Positions 28,958 to 38,516 of a stretch of DNA of 63,642 bases are shown here, piece by piece. The stretch is taken from the NCBI GenBank assembly GCA_024742605.1, contig JANSYC010000016.1, positions 1 through 63,642 on the forward strand, given 5' to 3'. Source of the stretch: Alphaproteobacteria bacterium (GTDB taxonomy: Bacteria; Pseudomonadota; Alphaproteobacteria; Thalassobaculales; Thalassobaculaceae). A program made the position numbers and the translations under genes. Every line of letters starts with the position of its first letter. Within the stretch, counting starts at the first letter, position 1. The notes under the pieces were generated by a model. The model searched no databases, had not been told where the DNA came from, and saw nothing but the letters and a program-made list of their open reading frames with translations.

Positions 28958-29167
28958 AGGATCTCGGTCGGTTGGATAACGCCTGAAGTCGGCCGAACAT
29001 GCCCGTTCGGCGCCGTGGGACGAAGTCAAAAATTGTTACTCCACATGACGGGATGTCGACCCATACCGGCAATGCCGTCTGAGCCGTTGACAAGCCGCCG
29101 CCACCCTCGTACATCAAGCGCCCTTGTCATCGAACGCTGTCAATGAGCGACACGATCGATCCGGCAC

Positions 29168-29242
29168 GGGCGCGTAGCTCAGCGGGAGAGCACTGCCTTC
29201 ACACGGCAGGGGTCACAGGTTCAATCCCTGTCGCGCCCACCA
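29168..29242 (+). tRNA. tRNA-Val (anticodon CAC)
   Basis: Full cloverleaf of 75 bases: acceptor GGGCGCG pairs with CGCGCCC, anticodon stem CTGCC/GGCAG around CAC at 29200-29202, T loop TTCAATC, and an encoded CCA at 29240-29242. It reads GUG codons. A second tRNA-Val with anticodon TAC lies at 54744-54819. Confidence 0.97.
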
Positions 29243-29687
29243 TTTATCTCATTGACGCAGCTACTCTTTTCTTTTCCATGCTTCGCTGCGTTCGGACTTA
29301 GAACCTTTCTGTCACAGTGAGGTACGCCATGGCGTCGGTTATAAAACGAAGCGACCGCCGGCTGGCTCAAGTTCGGATCGCGGGTCGTCCCCTCGAGGGA
29401 AAGGCATTCGATAGTTGTCGGGATGAACGGCATGGGCTCGAGCCACCGAGACATGGCTTTCAAAACCTCAGATCAGCGAATCCACCCTGAGCGGAGTCCA
29501 TTAGGTGATCCAGTTTTAGAGTTAGAGCCTGGCCACGTTGGCCTTGGTTGCGGTCGCGCTATTCGTGATCGCAGGCGGACTGGTGACGGACGGGACCGGT
29601 GCCGCACCCACAGTTGGTTTGATTTTGTATTTATGGCCCTACCTTATCTGGGCCCCTCAAAGTCCCGGTAAGAGAAGACCGCGCCTC
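29243..29687 (+). other. intergenic region with a short hydrophobic open frame
   Basis: No confident gene. From 29517 to 29687 the frame of the ABC ATPase stays open after a TAG and encodes two hydrophobic stretches (L-A-L-V-A-V-A-L-F-V-I-A-G-G-L-V and G-L-I-L-Y-L-W-P-Y-L-I-W-A-P). TTG at 29538 is the only usual-type start and has no ribosome site. It may be a remnant of a small two-helix membrane protein or a chance open frame. Confidence 0.4.
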
Positions 29688-30368
29688 ATGAACCATGCCC
29701 GCCCGCCCGTCGTCGATTTGACACAGGTTACGCTTGCCTACCCATCACCGGACGGCGACGTTCCCGTTCTGAACGGCGTCGACCTCACAATTGATACCGG
29801 AGAGATCGTCGCGATCACGGGCCCGTCAGGCTCGGGAAAATCGTCTTTGATCGCGATCATCGGGGGGCTTGAGCCGATCTCGGAAGGTACCGCGCATGTC
29901 CTGGGTCTCGATTTGGCGCTCCAGAACGAGCGGGCCCGAACGCTCCTGCGTCGGCGCGATATCGGCATCGTCTTCCAGGCCTATCATCTGGTGCCGTCCA
30001 TGACGGCACTACAGAACGCGGCTCTGCCGCTGATCTTGGCGGGCGAGGACGGCGCCGAAGCAAAAGCTACCGAGATGCTGACGCGGGTCGGCCTCGGCCA
30101 TCGGCTCGGCCACCGGCCCTCGGCGTTGTCGGGTGGCGAGCAGCAGCGTGTTGCCGTCGCCCGTGCCTTCGCGGCAAGGCCCCGGCTCGTGCTCGCCGAC
30201 GAGCCGACGGGGAACCTGGATCAGCAAACCGGCGCCGTGGTGATCGAGACGATGTTCGACCTCGCCCGATCGTCGGGGACGGCCCTGATCCTGGTCACGC
30301 ACGACCCGGCCTTGGCGGCGCGATGCGACCGGACACTCAAGATCGAGACCGGCCGGGTGGTGCCCTGA
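29688..30368 (+). CDS. ABC transporter ATP-binding protein (LolD/YbbA type)
   Basis: ATPase of a MacB/LolD-type exporter, 226 aa: Walker [10 protein letters not shown] loop V-F-Q-A-Y-H-L-V-P, signature [15 protein letters not shown], Walker [13 protein letters not shown], and switch H-D-P. Pairing with a single 848-aa FtsX-like permease one base downstream matches the YbbA-YbbP system; the tesA-like esterase often found with that pair is absent here. Start ATG 29688; a longer in-frame version begins at TTG 29538 but would add an odd hydrophobic leader. Substrate unknown. Confidence 0.92.
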   Translation: MNHARPPVVDLTQVTLAYPSPDGDVPVLNGVDLTIDTGEIVAITGPSGSGKSSLIAIIGGLEPISEGTAHVLGLDLALQNERARTLLRRRDIGIVFQAYHLVPSMTALQNAALPLILAGEDGAEAKATEMLTRVGLGHRLGHRPSALSGGEQQRVAVARAFAARPRLVLADEPTGNLDQQTGAVVIETMFDLARSSGTALILVTHDPALAARCDRTLKIETGRVVP

Positions 30369-30369
30369 C

Positions 30370-32916
30370 ATGGATGGACACGGGACTCCCGCCGCGGGGA
30401 TGAAGGTCTTGATCACCCTACTGAAAGCCGAATTGGCGCACGGCATCCTGGGTCTCCGGTTGTTCATGGCATGTGTGGCGATCGCGGCAGGCATGCTGGG
30501 CCTGGTCTGGCTGATGGGCACCGGATTGTCCGAGGCGATGCGGGATAATGCCACGCGCATCCTCGGAGGCGATGTGGCCGTCACGGTCGTGAACGCGCCC
30601 CTGGACCGCGGGACGTTGGAGGCTCTGGACCGGATCGGCCGAACGTCCAATGTGGTTGAACTCAGATCGACGGCGCACGCCGGATCCTCGCCGGGTTCAT
30701 CGCGCCTTACAGTGGAACTGAAAGCCGTAGACGACGCCTATCCCCTCTATGGCTCCGTCGCACTGGAAAGTGGGGCGGCCATTTCCGACGCCCTCGCCGT
30801 CCGAGACGGTCTTGCGGGGGCGGTCGTCGAGGCGGATGTCCTCACCAGGCTCAATCTCGTGATCGGTGATGTGATTCGGATTGGCGATACGCAGTTTCAG
30901 ATCCGCGATCAGATGACACGCGAGCCGGATCGGCTTTCAGCGGGAACGTTTCTTGTCGGTCCACGCGTTCTGGTTTCGCTCAAGGCGCTCGAAGCGACCG
31001 GCTTGGCCGGACGCGGCTCGTTGGTGGAATATCGGACGCGCGTGCGCTTTCCCGAAGATACAGCAATCGAGCAAGCCATACGCGCCGTTGCCGACGAGGA
31101 ACCAGATCGGGGCTGGGAGATACAGAGCCCGGAACAGGCGGCGGAACGGGTCCGAGAGGTCATGGACCGCACAACCACCTTCCTCGGCGTCGCCGGCCTC
31201 GCGGCGTTCGCGGTCGGCCTGACAGGGGCGTGGGCGGCGGTATCGATGTGGATCGGCCGTCGCAGACGCACCATCGCACAGTACCGATTATCCGGCGCGA
31301 CCACTTCAACGGTGGTTGTCCTACACGCTGTCCTCGTCGCCGTGGCGGGGGTACTGGCCCTTGTCCTGGGCGTCGGTCTGGCCGCTGCGGGCGCAGTTAT
31401 CTTGCTGGGAAACCTGACAGAACGCCTGCATCTTCTTTGGTCGCCGGCCGATATGGCACCGACCGTCATGCTTGTGACTCTCACGCTTGCCTTGGGATTG
31501 GCGGGGGCGTCCGTCGCAGCGCTCTCGGGTGTCGCCAATCTTTCCCCCCTGCGTGCGATGCGGGACGGGGAAACCGGCACAAGACTGCAGCCGCGTACTG
31601 CATGGGGCGCCGGGCTTTGCGTGATCGCAGCAGCGGGGCTTGCGATCCTGGGTCTTCCCAACCCTTCTATGGCCGCGCTTGCCGCTGCTGGGCTGGCGCT
31701 GGTGGCCGGCATACTGGTGCTGCTGGGCGACGGTATCGCGCGGGTGGGTCGACATCTGCCCGCGCGCCGGTTCTTGGCACTCACCATCAAACAAGGTCTT
31801 ATGTCCCCCGGGCCGGTAATGCTCCGGACCCTGGCGTTGGGAATTGGAATCACAGGCATCACGGGCGTGGTCGCAACCCAGCAATCGCTGCAGACGGCCT
31901 TCGAAACCCAGATCCCGGAAAAAGCGCCCGACCTGGTGCTTTTGGACGTCCAGCCATCCCAGGTCGACCTTATCCGCGCGACCGTGTCCGAAACACCAGC
32001 ACTTGACGGCTTGCAGGCAACGCCTTTCATGCGCACTCGAATCCTCGCCGTGAACGGCGTTCCGGCCGAGCAGGCGCTGGTCAATCCGGAAAAGGACTGG
32101 GTCATCGAAGGCGACCGCAGCTTTTCCTGGACGGCGGAGCCAACCGGAGCGGAACTGGTCGCGGGAGAGTGGTGGCCTGCGAACTACGACGGCCCGCCCC
32201 TCGTCTCTGCGGAAGAGGACGTGATGCAGGCGTTCGACCTGAAGCCCGGCGACACGCTGAGGTACAGCGTGCTCGGGCGGGTCTTCACCTCGACTGTTGC
32301 GAATATCCGCAAGGAGTACCACCGGACCATGCGGCCGGAGTTCCTCGTCGTCGCCAGCCCGCAACCGTTCCGGGACGCACCGCATGGCTGGATCGTCTCA
32401 CTTCAAGGTCTAGACGCCGAGAGCCTGAGCACCTTCGTCGCAGACCTCACCCGCTCCGCGCCAAACGTCACAGTGGTCGATGTTCGCCGGCTCGTGCGGG
32501 ACGCTGCGGAAGTGGTCGAAGGTGCGATACTCGGCACACTGCTGATCGCGGCCGTCCTGCTTCTGGCCGGCGCGCTATCGCTTTCCGCGACGATCGTCGC
32601 TGATGTGGATGCCCGCCGAAGGGAGGCGGTGGCTCTGTCGGTCGTGGGCGCAACCCGCCGAGAGATCGCCCTCGCCCGTCTGGCAGAGACGGCAATGACC
32701 GGTCTGGTCGCGGCGTTGGCCGGTGGAGCAGCCGGAATGGTCGCCAGCTTCTGGATTACAACAGCCGCCCTCCGAGTGGACTGGACGCCGGGCCTGAGCG
32801 CCGTTCTGCTCCCGATCGGACTCGGGGTGATCACTTCGATCGCAGCCGGGCTATCGGGCGGTTTGGGCGCATTGCCTCGTGGCCGCGGCCAACTCATGCG
32901 ATTGTTGGCGGGATGA
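30370..32916 (+). CDS. FtsX-like ABC transporter permease (YbbP type)
   Basis: 848-aa inner-membrane permease. One N-terminal helix at ~25-47, then a large periplasmic domain, an FtsX core of three helices at ~275-395, a middle helix group (~400-455 and ~490), a second periplasmic domain, and a C-terminal FtsX core at ~710-845. The duplicated FtsX architecture is typical of YbbP, proposed to move lipid-like or hydrophobic substrates. One base separates it from the ATPase. ATG 30400 (M-K-V-L-I-T-L-L) is a possible shorter start. The 222 bases downstream carry the next promoter. Confidence 0.88.
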   Translation: MDGHGTPAAGMKVLITLLKAELAHGILGLRLFMACVAIAAGMLGLVWLMGTGLSEAMRDNATRILGGDVAVTVVNAPLDRGTLEALDRIGRTSNVVELRSTAHAGSSPGSSRLTVELKAVDDAYPLYGSVALESGAAISDALAVRDGLAGAVVEADVLTRLNLVIGDVIRIGDTQFQIRDQMTREPDRLSAGTFLVGPRVLVSLKALEATGLAGRGSLVEYRTRVRFPEDTAIEQAIRAVADEEPDRGWEIQSPEQAAERVREVMDRTTTFLGVAGLAAFAVGLTGAWAAVSMWIGRRRRTIAQYRLSGATTSTVVVLHAVLVAVAGVLALVLGVGLAAAGAVILLGNLTERLHLLWSPADMAPTVMLVTLTLALGLAGASVAALSGVANLSPLRAMRDGETGTRLQPRTAWGAGLCVIAAAGLAILGLPNPSMAALAAAGLALVAGILVLLGDGIARVGRHLPARRFLALTIKQGLMSPGPVMLRTLALGIGITGITGVVATQQSLQTAFETQIPEKAPDLVLLDVQPSQVDLIRATVSETPALDGLQATPFMRTRILAVNGVPAEQALVNPEKDWVIEGDRSFSWTAEPTGAELVAGEWWPANYDGPPLVSAEEDVMQAFDLKPGDTLRYSVLGRVFTSTVANIRKEYHRTMRPEFLVVASPQPFRDAPHGWIVSLQGLDAESLSTFVADLTRSAPNVTVVDVRRLVRDAAEVVEGAILGTLLIAAVLLLAGALSLSATIVADVDARRREAVALSVVGATRREIALARLAETAMTGLVAALAGGAAGMVASFWITTAALRVDWTPGLSAVLLPIGLGVITSIAAGLSGGLGALPRGRGQLMRLLAG

Positions 32917-33074
32917 AACCCAACTCCGATACCGACAGCATGTCCGTAGAAAATTCTGAAGTGTTTGTACCCATACTTTGGAGACTGAACATCTTGGCTG
33001 GTTTGACACTGCCGGCGGTGCCGTCATCCCCTTTCCCCGCGGTACACCCCGCGTGGCAATTCGGATACGACACG

Positions 33075-33103
33075 TTTGGACGCGCGCGCATCTCACCTAT
33101 ATA
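33075..33103 (+). promoter_or_regulatory. sigma-70-type promoter of gcdH
   Basis: TTTGGA (33075-33080), a 17-base spacer and TATATA (33098-33103) give a good -10 with a moderate -35. Expected transcription start near 33110, leaving a leader of about 30 bases with the GGGAGACG ribosome site before the ATG at 33139. Confidence 0.5.
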
Positions 33104-33138
33104 ACGGCGTAACAACATTCAACGCGAGGGAGACGACA

Positions 33139-34380
33139 ATGACCCCGCCGGACGCATCGACGGCACAGACTTCACCTGCCAGCGCGCCTGCAAAGGCCGG
33201 CAAGCCCAAGTTTTCCTGGGAGGACCCCCTCCTGCTTGACGATCAGCTCACCGAAGATGAGCGGATGGTTCGGGACACCGCGCGGGACTACTGCCAGGAC
33301 AAGCTCATGTCCCGGGTCCAGAACGGCTTTCGCAACGAGGTATTTGACCGCGAGATCATGACCGAGCTGGGTGAGTTGGGGCTGCTCGGGGCCACGGTGG
33401 CGGAAGAGTACGGTGGTGCCGGCGTCAACCATGTCTGTTACGGCTTGGTCGCGCGAGAGGTGGAACGGGTTGATTCGGGCTATCGCTCCGCGATGAGCGT
33501 GCAATCGAGTCTGGTGATGTACCCGATCGAAGCCTACGGATCGGAAGATCAGAAGCTCAAATACCTCCCCAAGCTCGCCACCGGCGAATGGGTCGGCTGT
33601 TTCGGTTTGACGGAGCCGGATCATGGCTCCGATCCTGGCGGCATGAAGACGCGGGCGGTCAAGACCGACGGGGGATATGTCGTCTCCGGTGCCAAAATGT
33701 GGATCACGAACTCGCCCATCGCGGACGTTTTCGTCATCTGGGGCAAGACCGAAGACGGTGTGATCCGCGGTTTCATTCTCGAAAAGGGCATGAAGGGCCT
33801 GTCCGCACCGAAGATCGAAGGAAAGTTCAGCCTGCGCGCCTCGATCACCGGCGAAATCGTCATGGACGAGGTTTTCGTCCCGGACGAGAACCTCCTCCCG
33901 AACGTTCAGGGCCTCAAAGGTCCATTCGGCTGCTTGAACAAGGCCCGCTACGGAATTTCCTGGGGCGCGCTCGGGGCAGCCGAGTTCTGCTGGCATCAGG
34001 CGCGCCAGTACACCCTCGACCGCAAGCAGTTCGGCCGCCCTCTTGCCGCCAACCAGTTGATCCAGAAGAAGCTGGCGGACATGCAGACCGAGATCACCCT
34101 CGGCCTGCAGACCTGCCTCCGGATCGGCCGCTTGCTCGATGACGGGCGCGGTGCGCCGGAAATGATCTCGCTTGCCAAGCGCAACTCCTGCGGCAAGGCG
34201 CTCGACATCGCCCGGACCGCCCGGGACATGCATGGCGGCAACGGGATCTCCGACGAGTATCACGTGATCCGGCACGTTCTAAATCTTGAGGCGGTCAACA
34301 CCTATGAGGGGACCCACGACGTGCACGCGCTGATTCTGGGGCGTGCGCAGACCGGCATACAGGCCTTCTCCGCCGAATAA
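33139..34380 (+). CDS. gcdH: glutaryl-CoA dehydrogenase
   Basis: FAD acyl-CoA dehydrogenase that oxidatively decarboxylates glutaryl-CoA to crotonyl-CoA in lysine/tryptophan degradation. 413 aa with a ~20-residue Ala/Thr/Pro-rich leader, [40 protein letters not shown], and catalytic Glu390 in N-T-Y-E-G-T-H-D, the GCDH-specific pattern ending R-A-Q-T-G-I-Q-A-F. The start at 33139 follows GGGAGACG. It has its own promoter and a terminator-like hairpin downstream. Confidence 0.94.
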   Translation: MTPPDASTAQTSPASAPAKAGKPKFSWEDPLLLDDQLTEDERMVRDTARDYCQDKLMSRVQNGFRNEVFDREIMTELGELGLLGATVAEEYGGAGVNHVCYGLVAREVERVDSGYRSAMSVQSSLVMYPIEAYGSEDQKLKYLPKLATGEWVGCFGLTEPDHGSDPGGMKTRAVKTDGGYVVSGAKMWITNSPIADVFVIWGKTEDGVIRGFILEKGMKGLSAPKIEGKFSLRASITGEIVMDEVFVPDENLLPNVQGLKGPFGCLNKARYGISWGALGAAEFCWHQARQYTLDRKQFGRPLAANQLIQKKLADMQTEITLGLQTCLRIGRLLDDGRGAPEMISLAKRNSCGKALDIARTARDMHGGNGISDEYHVIRHVLNLEAVNTYEGTHDVHALILGRAQTGIQAFSAE

Positions 34381-34406
34381 GCCGACCGACCATCGGCGAA
34401 ACTGAA

Positions 34407-34434
34407 AGAGGCGTCCGAGAAATCGGACGCCTCT
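34407..34434. terminator. bidirectional terminator-like hairpin between gcdH and convergent gene
   Basis: Perfect 12-base arms (34407-34418 and 34423-34434) around a GAAA tetraloop. It lies 26 bases after the gcdH stop and just past the stop of the convergent minus-strand gene. T runs are short on either side, so efficiency is uncertain. Confidence 0.6.
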
Positions 34435-34437
34435 TGG

Positions 34438-34941
34438 CTATTGCAGTGCCTTCCGGCAAGCCGCCGCGAGCACCGCCTGCTCAGGGTCGCCCAGGGGCTC
34501 ACCGTTGAACGTCAGAGCGCCGCTCAGAGTGTCGAATGTCACGGCTCCCAGCTTGGCCTCTCCGATCGGCGAAAGCGGCGAGTCGGCATCAACCCCGTAG
34601 TCCGACAGGACATCAACAGTCAAATCGAATTGGATCTTGTCCGGAAGCTTTAGGAAATTGGTTCCCGGCAGGTCGGCGGCCGCCACCGCATTTCCCCTGA
34701 CGTCAACACCCGGCCTGTAGGCAACGTCCGCATCGGGCACATGACGAACGAGACGTCGACAAACCGCCTCGGAAACAGAAACTTCCGTCGTACCGGTGTT
34801 CTCAATCGATTGCGCAGAGGCCGAAGGGACAGTTCCGCCTATTTGAAGAGCCGCCCCTGCCGATAAAATCACCAGCGCACCGAAGAGCCCTGTCTTCACC
34901 ACGGCGATATATCGGAGGATCCGCCTTGTTGCGACATACAT
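34438..34941 (-). CDS. exported hypothetical protein
   Basis: 167 aa with a typical signal peptide: basic N-terminus (R-R-I-L-R), hydrophobic core (T-G-L-F-G-A-L-V-I-L-S-A-G-A) and A-S-A-Q at about residues 42-45 as a likely cleavage site. The mature part contains V-C-R-R-L-V-R-H-V-P-D-A-D-V-A-Y-R-P-G-V-D-V-R-G and a final C-R-K, hence two Cys. I recall similar proteins of unknown function in Rhodospirillales. The start at 34941 follows GGAGAGAAG; ATG 34956 lies just upstream. No function can be given. Confidence 0.75.
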   Translation of the reverse strand: MYVATRRILRYIAVVKTGLFGALVILSAGAALQIGGTVPSASAQSIENTGTTEVSVSEAVCRRLVRHVPDADVAYRPGVDVRGNAVAAADLPGTNFLKLPDKIQFDLTVDVLSDYGVDADSPLSPIGEAKLGAVTFDTLSGALTFNGEPLGDPEQAVLAAACRKALQ

Positions 34942-35077
34942 CCGGCTTCTCTCCATCCAGATTTGTTAGAACCATATCAATTCGGGTCTTTCAGCGCACA
35001 AAAATTAAGAAAATTTAAAAAATCGGGTGACGTGCCCAGTCCGCTGTCGTATGATCCGTAACGAACAAAAAAAAGAC
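34942..35077. other. AT-rich upstream region without recognised gene
   Basis: Contains runs such as A-rich and T-rich tracts around 35000-35030 and the A runs at 35066-35085. Probably holds the promoter of the exported protein (minus strand); no gene seen. Confidence 0.4.
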
Positions 35078-35223
35078 AAAAAAAACCGCACCAGCACAAA
35101 AACTGGTACGGCCCGAGTTTAGGGAGGAAACGCCAGTAGGCGCTGTTGATCGGCTCACCGATCAACACAAATAAAGTAGGGCCAGACGAGCAGAGCGGCA
35201 AGGAGAAATACTCCTTCCCGCTC
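35078..35223 (-). ncRNA. candidate structured small RNA with anti-Shine-Dalgarno motif
   Basis: A chain of hairpins with no convincing gene. Read on the minus strand: a 13-base-pair stem with one mismatch (35193-35223), a perfect 8-bp stem with a four-base loop (35146-35165), a short stem CGCC/GGCG (35131-35142), a linker TTTCCTCCCTAAA (35118-35130) that would be single-stranded and complements ribosome binding sites, then a stem at 35086-35111 followed by eight T, a good intrinsic terminator. These are the parts of trans-acting sRNAs of alphaproteobacteria. The plus strand also ends in a terminator (35193-35230), so the opposite orientation cannot be excluded. A weak TTG-started peptide frame overlaps on the minus strand. 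Confidence 0.42.
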
Positions 35224-35230
35224 TTTTTTT
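35193..35230 (+). terminator. strong hairpin with T run, plus-strand orientation
   Basis: Arms 35193-35205 and 35211-35223 pair with a single mismatch, followed by seven T (35224-35230). There is no plus-strand gene upstream back to the hairpin after gcdH, so it either ends a plus-strand RNA starting within 34.95-35.1 kb or is the 5' stem of the minus-strand RNA. Confidence 0.5.
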
Positions 35231-35318
35231 GCTCAGAAAATGAATAAACGATTAATACTTATGCGTTTGCCTTTGTTGTGATCGGCATTCTGATTACCAG
35301 AAGAGCAATCACCCACCT

Positions 35319-35570
35319 TCAGAATGGGCCCTTAACAGACTCCCGGAAGGAATACAGGTCCGCTTCGATCAACCCCCAGGCGACACACCAGAGAACCGCC
35401 GCGATCAGAGTGGCGGCGATCAGCTTCTTGACGATCAACGGGTTTGCAGGGGCGCTGCTCGCATGTCCCGCGTCCTGCACATCGGGCACTCGGACGCCAA
35501 TCGGCAGGGCCATAAAGAAAACCAGCCACCACAGCAGCACGTAGACGACGATTCCCGACGCGATATCCAT
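35319..35570 (-). CDS. DUF1467 family membrane protein
   Basis: 83-aa protein with two transmembrane helices (residues ~3-24 and ~48-68) joined by V-R-V-P-D-V-Q-D-A-G-H-A. The W-W-L-V-F-F-M-A-L-P-I-G-V motif is the DUF1467 signature; function unknown. Its position right after mce, with a 2-base gap, is widely conserved in alphaproteobacteria. Last gene of the long minus-strand run that begins at nuoA. Confidence 0.88.
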   Translation of the reverse strand: MDIASGIVVYVLLWWLVFFMALPIGVRVPDVQDAGHASSAPANPLIVKKLIAATLIAAVLWCVAWGLIEADLYSFRESVKGPF

Positions 35571-35572
35571 GC

Positions 35573-35977
35573 TTAGACCTCCTCCAGCTCCACGAGCGTT
35601 CCCGTGAAGTCCTTCGGGTGGAGAAACAGAACCGGCTTCCCGTGGGCGCCGATTTTCGGCTGCCCATCGCCGAGCACCCGCGCACCCTCGGACGCGAGCC
35701 GCGCGCTTGCCGCGGCGATATCGGCGACCTCATAGCAGACATGGTGAATGCCGCCCGATGCGTTCTTATCGAGAAACCCCTGGATCGGACTGCCTTCACC
35801 AAGCGGATGCAGAAGTTCGATCTTCGTGTTCGGCAACTCGACGAATACCACCGTCACGCCATGTTCGGGGAGATCATGCGGTTGGGACACATGCGCGCCC
35901 AGCGTGTCCCTATAGGTACGCACCGCAGCTTCCAGATCCGGAACCGCGATAGCCACATGGTTCAAGCGTCCAATCAT
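35573..35977 (-). CDS. mce: methylmalonyl-CoA epimerase
   Basis: Interconverts (R)- and (S)-methylmalonyl-CoA in propionyl-CoA catabolism. Glyoxalase/VOC fold, 134 aa: I-G-R-L-N-H-V-A-I-A-V-P-D-L at the start (metal-ligand His), L-P-N-T-K-I-E-L-L-H-P, G-G-I-H-H-V-C-Y-E-V and the final G-T-L-V-E-L-E-E. Length and ligands fit Mce. It lies 10 bases downstream of rnj. Confidence 0.93.
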   Translation of the reverse strand: MIGRLNHVAIAVPDLEAAVRTYRDTLGAHVSQPHDLPEHGVTVVFVELPNTKIELLHPLGEGSPIQGFLDKNASGGIHHVCYEVADIAAASARLASEGARVLGDGQPKIGAHGKPVLFLHPKDFTGTLVELEEV

Positions 35978-35987
35978 GTGAAACCTC

Positions 35988-37664
35988 TTACTGAAGCCGG
36001 ACCAGGTGCACGTCGGTCAGCGGCCGCTTGTCGTAATCCGACCGGATCATTTTCCGAATCATCCGGCGGGTCGCCTCGCGCACCACATCATCCTTCGTCT
36101 TGTCCCGAGCCGACAGGTCGTCCAGCAGGTCCCGCACGGCGTCCGCCGCATCGAGCACCAGATCGTCAAGATCGTCGCCATCGGTCACGCCGGTGAAGCT
36201 GACAATCGGATCGGCCTTCAGCGCACCCTTCTTGTCCATCACCAGGGTCACTGACGCCGCTCCATTATAGAGCATCTGGCGCCGCACCGAGAGGGTCTGG
36301 CTTTGGAGGCACACCAGACGACCGCCATCATTCACCAGGGCGCCGGTCTGCACTTCCTCCACTACAGCCGCAGCTCCGGCCCGGAGGCGGATCATGCTGC
36401 CATTCGCCGGGGCGATCACCTCCGGGACCTGGCAGGATTGGGCCAACCGCGCATGCTCCCGAAGGTGCATGGCATCGCCGTGGACCGGCACCGCAATGCT
36501 GGGGCGGATCAACTGATACATCTGGATCATGTCGTCACGGGCCGGATGGCCAGAAACATGGATGCCGGGATGGTCCTCGGTCGTGACGATTTCGACGCCC
36601 TTGTTTGCCAGCCGGTTCTGCACCCGAGCGATGGCGAGCTCATTGCCGGGGATTTGGCGGGAGGAATAAATGCAGACATCCCCTTCCCCAAGGCCGACAT
36701 GCGGGTGCGATCCCTCGGCGATCCGCGACAAGGCAGCCCGCGCCTCACCCTGGCTGCCGGTACAGATCATCACGATCTTGTCCTCCGGAAAGAATCCGGC
36801 TTCGTTTTCAGCCACGAAGGGTGGCAGATCCGAGATATAACCGTTCTCCCGCGCCGCTTCGGTCATCCGCCACAAGGAGCGCCCGACCAGGGCGCAGCTG
36901 CGGTCATTGGCGGCGGCCGCCCGGGCAATGCTGTCGAGACGGGCCACGTTCGACGCGAAACAGGCGACCGCGATCCGGCCCTTCCCATTGTATTGCGCGA
37001 ACAGCTTGGTCATCGCCGCCCTCACGTCCAGCTCGGAGCCGGTCGAACCGGGCACGAAGACATTCGTGCTGTCCCCGATCATCGCGAGCGGCTTCTCCTT
37101 TCCGATCCGAGCCAGCGCCTCCATATCCGACGCCTCGCCCACGACCGGGTTCGGATCGAACTTCCAGTCTCCAGTGTGCACAACGGTTCCCGCGCCGGTC
37201 CGCAGCACCACCAGACTCGGCTCCGGAATCGAATGGGTCATCCGCACCATCTCGATCTCGAACGGACCCACGACGAAATCGGACGATATCGGCACCTCGT
37301 TAACCGTCACCTCGCTCAGCAGCCCCACATCATCGAGCTTGCGGCGTACCAGGGACGCGGTGAACGGGGTACACCAGATCGGACAGCGCAGCTTTTCCCA
37401 GAGATAGGGAATCGCACCGATATGATCTTCGTGGCCATGGGTGATCACCAGCCCGACCAGATCCTTACGCCGCTTCTCGATGAAGGAGATGTCCGGCAGG
37501 ATCACGTCCAGGCCTGGGGTCGAATCATCGCCGAAGGTAATTCCCAGATCAACCATCAACCATTTGCCGGCATAGCCGTAGAGGTTGACGTTCATGCCGA
37601 TTTCGTCGGAACCCCCAAGGGGCAGGAAATAGAGATCGTCGTCGCCATTCACGTTCGAGGTCAT
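35988..37664 (-). CDS. rnj: ribonuclease J
   Basis: Metallo-beta-lactamase/beta-CASP RNase with 5'-exonuclease and endonuclease activity in RNA maturation and decay. 558 aa: zinc motif H-G-H-E-D-H (76-81), G-D-S-T-N-V beta-CASP motif, [17 protein letters not shown] and [10 protein letters not shown]. The ATG at 37664 overlaps the coaX stop by four bases. RNase J after coaX is the usual alphaproteobacterial context. Confidence 0.95.
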   Translation of the reverse strand: MTSNVNGDDDLYFLPLGGSDEIGMNVNLYGYAGKWLMVDLGITFGDDSTPGLDVILPDISFIEKRRKDLVGLVITHGHEDHIGAIPYLWEKLRCPIWCTPFTASLVRRKLDDVGLLSEVTVNEVPISSDFVVGPFEIEMVRMTHSIPEPSLVVLRTGAGTVVHTGDWKFDPNPVVGEASDMEALARIGKEKPLAMIGDSTNVFVPGSTGSELDVRAAMTKLFAQYNGKGRIAVACFASNVARLDSIARAAAANDRSCALVGRSLWRMTEAARENGYISDLPPFVAENEAGFFPEDKIVMICTGSQGEARAALSRIAEGSHPHVGLGEGDVCIYSSRQIPGNELAIARVQNRLANKGVEIVTTEDHPGIHVSGHPARDDMIQMYQLIRPSIAVPVHGDAMHLREHARLAQSCQVPEVIAPANGSMIRLRAGAAAVVEEVQTGALVNDGGRLVCLQSQTLSVRRQMLYNGAASVTLVMDKKGALKADPIVSFTGVTDGDDLDDLVLDAADAVRDLLDDLSARDKTKDDVVREATRRMIRKMIRSDYDKRPLTDVHLVRLQ

Positions 37665-38485
37665 ACGGTCCGTTTTTCGTTGGATAAGGCGTTCATCTGG
37701 TGGACATAGCGCAGGCCTGCAAGGGTCAAGTCGTCGTCGACCACATCAATCGCCGAGGTCCAGTCCGAAAACAGCGCCGCCAAGCCTCCGGTTCCTATAA
37801 CGGTCATCGGGCTTCCAGTCTCAGCCCGTATGCGGGCGACCAGTCCTTCGATCATGCTCACATAACCCCAGAAGATGCCGGAATGCATAGCCTGCCGCGT
37901 GTTCTTTCCGATCACCGGCATAGTGGAATTGTCGCCCAGGCGCTTCTCGGGTGGTTGGATCGCGATCTTCGGAAGCTGGGCTGCCGCCATATACAGAGCG
38001 TCTAGAGACAGATTGATGCCCGGCGCAATGATGCCGCCGGCGTAACCACCATCAGACTCGACCACGTCAAAGGTGGTGGCGGTTCCGAAATCCACGACGA
38101 TCAAGGGGCCGCCGTAGATCTTGTGCGCGGCAATGGCGTTCACCAAACGGTCGGCGCCCACTTCTTCCGGGCGATCCAAGCGGACCTCCAGTCCGAGTTC
38201 GACCCCGGGCGCGCCGACCACCACCGGGTCGATCCTGAAATGCTTCCGGCATAGGGTCTTCAGATTGAACAGGGTCGCCGGCACCACGGTCGCAAGTACG
38301 ATGGACCCGATCTGCTTGCGATCGATCTCGTTCAGCGCCAAGAGCTGGATCAGCCAGACCGCATACTCATCCGCCGTGCGCCCCGGGGCGGTCGCGGTCC
38401 TCCAAACGCCCAAGGCCGCGCCGCTCTGATCCTCATAGACCGCGAAGACGGTGTTGGTATTGCCGCAATCGATCACCAGTAGCAT
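37661..38485 (-). CDS. coaX: type III pantothenate kinase
   Basis: First step of coenzyme A synthesis. The ASKHA-fold protein starts [13 protein letters not shown] (phosphate loop) and has [24 protein letters not shown] and [11 protein letters not shown]. 274 aa, full length. Start ATG 38485, about 30 bases after birA. Confidence 0.96.
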   Translation of the reverse strand: MLLVIDCGNTNTVFAVYEDQSGAALGVWRTATAPGRTADEYAVWLIQLLALNEIDRKQIGSIVLATVVPATLFNLKTLCRKHFRIDPVVVGAPGVELGLEVRLDRPEEVGADRLVNAIAAHKIYGGPLIVVDFGTATTFDVVESDGGYAGGIIAPGINLSLDALYMAAAQLPKIAIQPPEKRLGDNSTMPVIGKNTRQAMHSGIFWGYVSMIEGLVARIRAETGSPMTVIGTGGLAALFSDWTSAIDVVDDDLTLAGLRYVHQMNALSNEKRTV

Positions 38486-38516
38486 GCGTTTCCCCTCTCA
38501 CCAGGGCTCCCATCGG

